Shown here: piece after piece, positions 6,050 to 7,420 of the stretch | How positions within the stretch are numbered: the stretch's first letter is position 1 | Layout of the letters: every line of letters begins with the position of its first letter | Position numbers and translations under genes: made by a program | The notes under the pieces: generated by a model | Seen by the model: the letters and a program-made list of their open reading frames with translations, nothing else | Databases searched by the model: none | What the model was told of the DNA's origin: nothing | Assembly (NCBI GenBank): GCA_947174725.1 | Contig: CAMWKA010000081.1 | Location: 1 to 7,420, forward strand | Source of the DNA: an uncultured Lachnospiraceae bacterium | GTDB lineage: Bacteria > Bacillota > Clostridia > Lachnospirales > Lachnospiraceae | Length of the DNA stretch: 7,420 nt | Direction: 5' to 3'

Positions 6050-6075
6050 GGCAGGTTGCCGTGGCAGGTTGCCGT
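6050..6075 (+). repeat. Tandem 13-bp duplication after the hpf stop codon
   Basis: GGCAGGTTGCCGT is repeated exactly at 6050-6062 and 6063-6075, starting 3 bp after the stop. Each unit contains the small palindrome GGCA-GGT-TGCC; the first copy extends to six-base arms ACGGCA/TGCCGT (6048-6062). It precedes the terminator and may be slippage or an RNA 3'-end structure. Confidence 0.8.
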
Positions 6076-6105
6076 CAGAGCCGTTAGAAATAAAACGGAT
6101 CTTGG

Positions 6106-6140
6106 GCAGGAACACTTTGAAACCAGTGTTCCTGCTTTTT
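6106..6140 (+). terminator. Rho-independent terminator of hpf
   Basis: GCAGGAACACT (6106-6116) pairs perfectly with AGTGTTCCTGC (6125-6135) around an 8-nt loop, followed by five T residues. Confidence 0.93.
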
Positions 6141-6153
6141 CATGAATAATTCA

Positions 6154-6182
6154 TTGCAAAAGAAAAGTGCCTATGATAAAAT
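6154..6182 (+). promoter_or_regulatory. Candidate promoter of the thiolase gene
   Basis: TTGCAA (6154-6159, 4 of 6), a 17-bp spacer and TAAAAT (6177-6182, 5 of 6) with an extended -10 TGA give a moderate sigma-A promoter just after the hpf terminator. The leader would be about 73 nt. Confidence 0.6.
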
Positions 6183-6192
6183 GGAAATAGTC

Positions 6193-6221
6193 GGCGACGG
6201 CGGATAGATAACTGCCTCGCC
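6193..6221 (+). other. Possible hairpin in the thiolase leader
   Basis: GGCGA/TCGCC (6193-6197 and 6217-6221) and GGC/GCC (6199-6201 and 6214-6216) form an 8-bp stem with one bulged C and a 12-nt loop. It has no T run and lies 28 nt upstream of the ribosome site, so it may stabilise the transcript; no known riboswitch is recognised. Confidence 0.4.
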
Positions 6222-6261
6222 AATAAGGAAACTATAAAATTAAAAAGATGGAGGAAAAGAG

Positions 6262-7420
6262 ATGTCAAAGAAAATTGTTTTGGCAGGTGCATGCCGTACT
6301 GCAATTGGTACAATGGGTGGAGCGCTTTCTACCACACCGGCTCCGGAACTGGGAGCGATCGTAATTAAGGAGGCATTAAACAGGGCAGGGGTGAAACCTG
6401 AGGATGTAGATCATGTATATATGGGATGCGTTATTCAGGCAGGTCTTGGACAGAACGTTGCACGTCAGGCATCCATTAAAGCTGGTCTTCCAATTGAAAC
6501 AACAGCCGTAACAGTCAATGTGGTCTGCGGATCCGGTCTGAACTGTGTCAATATGGCAGCGCAGATGATCAACAGCGGCGATGCAGACATTGTAGTAGCC
6601 GGCGGTATGGAGAACATGTCCATGGCTCCTTACGCTGCGATGCAGGGACGTTATGGTTATAGAATGAACAACGCAACACTGGTGGATACCATGGTAAACG
6701 ATGCGTTATGGGATGCATTTAACAATTACCATATGATCCAGACTGCAGACAATATCTGTAATGATGCACGTTGGAACATCTCCAGGGAAGAACTTGACGA
6801 GTTTGCTGTAAACAGCCAGACAAAATGTGCTGCTGCACAGGCATCCGGTAGATTTAAAGATGAGATCGTTCCTGTAGAGGTGAAAAAGAAAAAAGAAGTG
6901 GTTGTGGTAGATACCGATGAAGGACCTCGTCCCGGAACAACCATGGAAGGACTTGCAAAGCTTCGCGCGATCAACAAGGATGGAAAGGTTACTGCAGGTA
7001 ATGCTTCCGGTATCAATGATGGTGCAGCTGCAATCGTTGTTATGAGTGAGGAGAAGGCTAAGGAACTTGGTGTAACACCGATGGCTACCTGGGTAGCAGG
7101 CGCTCTTGGCGGTGTAGATCCTTCTATCATGGGTATCGGACCTGTTGCTTCTACCAAAAAGGTTCTTGCAAAGACCGGACTTACCATGGATGATTTCGAT
7201 CTGATCGAGGCAAATGAGGCGTTTGCTGCACAGTCTATCGCTGTTGCAAGAGAGCTTGGTTTTAACAAAGATATTCTGAATGTAAACGGCGGGGCGATTG
7301 CTCTGGGACATCCTGTAGGGGCTTCCGGATGCCGTATTCTGGTTACCCTGCTGCATGAGATGCAGAAACGTGGTTCCAAGCGCGGTCTTGCTACACTTTG
7401 TATCGGCGGCGGTATGGGAT
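6262..7420 (+). CDS. thlA: Acetyl-CoA acetyltransferase (thiolase), 3' end outside window
   Basis: This thiolase condenses two acetyl-CoA to acetoacetyl-CoA, the first step towards butyrate in Clostridia, and works in the cytoplasm as a tetramer. The frame stays open from ATG 6262, 7 nt after GGAGG (6250-6254), to the right edge: 386 residues of a usual 390-395, so only the last few are missing. All catalytic elements are present: nucleophile Cys89 (NVVCGSGLN), Asn318 in NEAFAAQ, His350 ([14 protein letters not shown]) and the acid/base Cys380 (LCIGGGMG). The start [20 protein letters not shown] and the middle [10 protein letters not shown] match clostridial biosynthetic thiolases. The two active-site cysteines sit where Clostridium acetobutylicum Thl forms a redox-switch disulfide; whether this enzyme does so is inference. 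The next gene, often 3-hydroxybutyryl-CoA dehydrogenase or crotonase, is outside. The gene symbol is by similarity; a degradative role is less likely. Confidence 0.95.
   Translation, partial: MSKKIVLAGACRTAIGTMGGALSTTPAPELGAIVIKEALNRAGVKPEDVDHVYMGCVIQAGLGQNVARQASIKAGLPIETTAVTVNVVCGSGLNCVNMAAQMINSGDADIVVAGGMENMSMAPYAAMQGRYGYRMNNATLVDTMVNDALWDAFNNYHMIQTADNICNDARWNISREELDEFAVNSQTKCAAAQASGRFKDEIVPVEVKKKKEVVVVDTDEGPRPGTTMEGLAKLRAINKDGKVTAGNASGINDGAAAIVVMSEEKAKELGVTPMATWVAGALGGVDPSIMGIGPVASTKKVLAKTGLTMDDFDLIEANEAFAAQSIAVARELGFNKDILNVNGGAIALGHPVGASGCRILVTLLHEMQKRGSKRGLATLCIGGGMG

Noticed and set aside
6706..7379. Two minus-strand open frames of about 216 codons opposite the thiolase gene
   Set aside because: They lie wholly within a certain thiolase coding sequence, have no ribosome site or recognisable protein, and are products of its codon bias.

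Overview
The window reads as chromosomal DNA of a motile, anaerobic, low-to-medium GC Gram-positive bacterium. A member of the Clostridia, probably Lachnospiraceae, fits best. This is inferred from a Clostridia-style CheA and CheW, a receptor tail ending in FGKY, a long-form HPF, a clostridial thiolase, strong AGGAGG-type ribosome sites and U-tract hairpin terminators. The genus cannot be fixed from the sequence alone. All recognised genes are on the + strand, in four transcription units.

Unit 1 (2-3546) is the 3' end of a chemotaxis operon: the C-terminal part of the histidine kinase CheA (cut by the left edge), the coupling protein CheW 27 bp later, and a methyl-accepting receptor 2 bp after cheW, closed by a strong terminator. 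These three proteins form the core signalling array. The receptor has a very small outer domain, two HAMP-like segments and a C-terminal pentapeptide that fits the CheR/CheB tether motif.

Unit 2 (3582-5218) is a single gene for a secreted cell-wall hydrolase: signal peptide, an unrecognised Ala-rich region, two SH3b domains, an Ala/Glu coil and a C-terminal NlpC/P60 peptidase with an intact Cys-His-His triad. Its near-consensus sigma-A promoter overlaps an 8-bp inverted repeat, and its leader holds TGTAAT-type repeats that resemble WalR sites.

Unit 3 (5219-6141) begins with a 301-bp non-coding stretch holding three exact DnaA boxes (TTATCCACA), one near match, a Spo0A-like heptamer and two parS-like half sites. 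A good sigma-A promoter follows, then the gene for long-form ribosome hibernation factor HPF and a terminator.

Unit 4 (6154 to the right edge) is acetyl-CoA acetyltransferase (thiolase), with its own candidate promoter, running off the right edge a few residues before its expected end. It would feed butyrate-type fermentation.

I see no mobile element, CRISPR array, tRNA, rRNA or clear novel multi-gene system. The items most worth checking are the DnaA-box cluster in front of hpf, the receptor tail and architecture, and the operator-like repeats at the hydrolase promoter.
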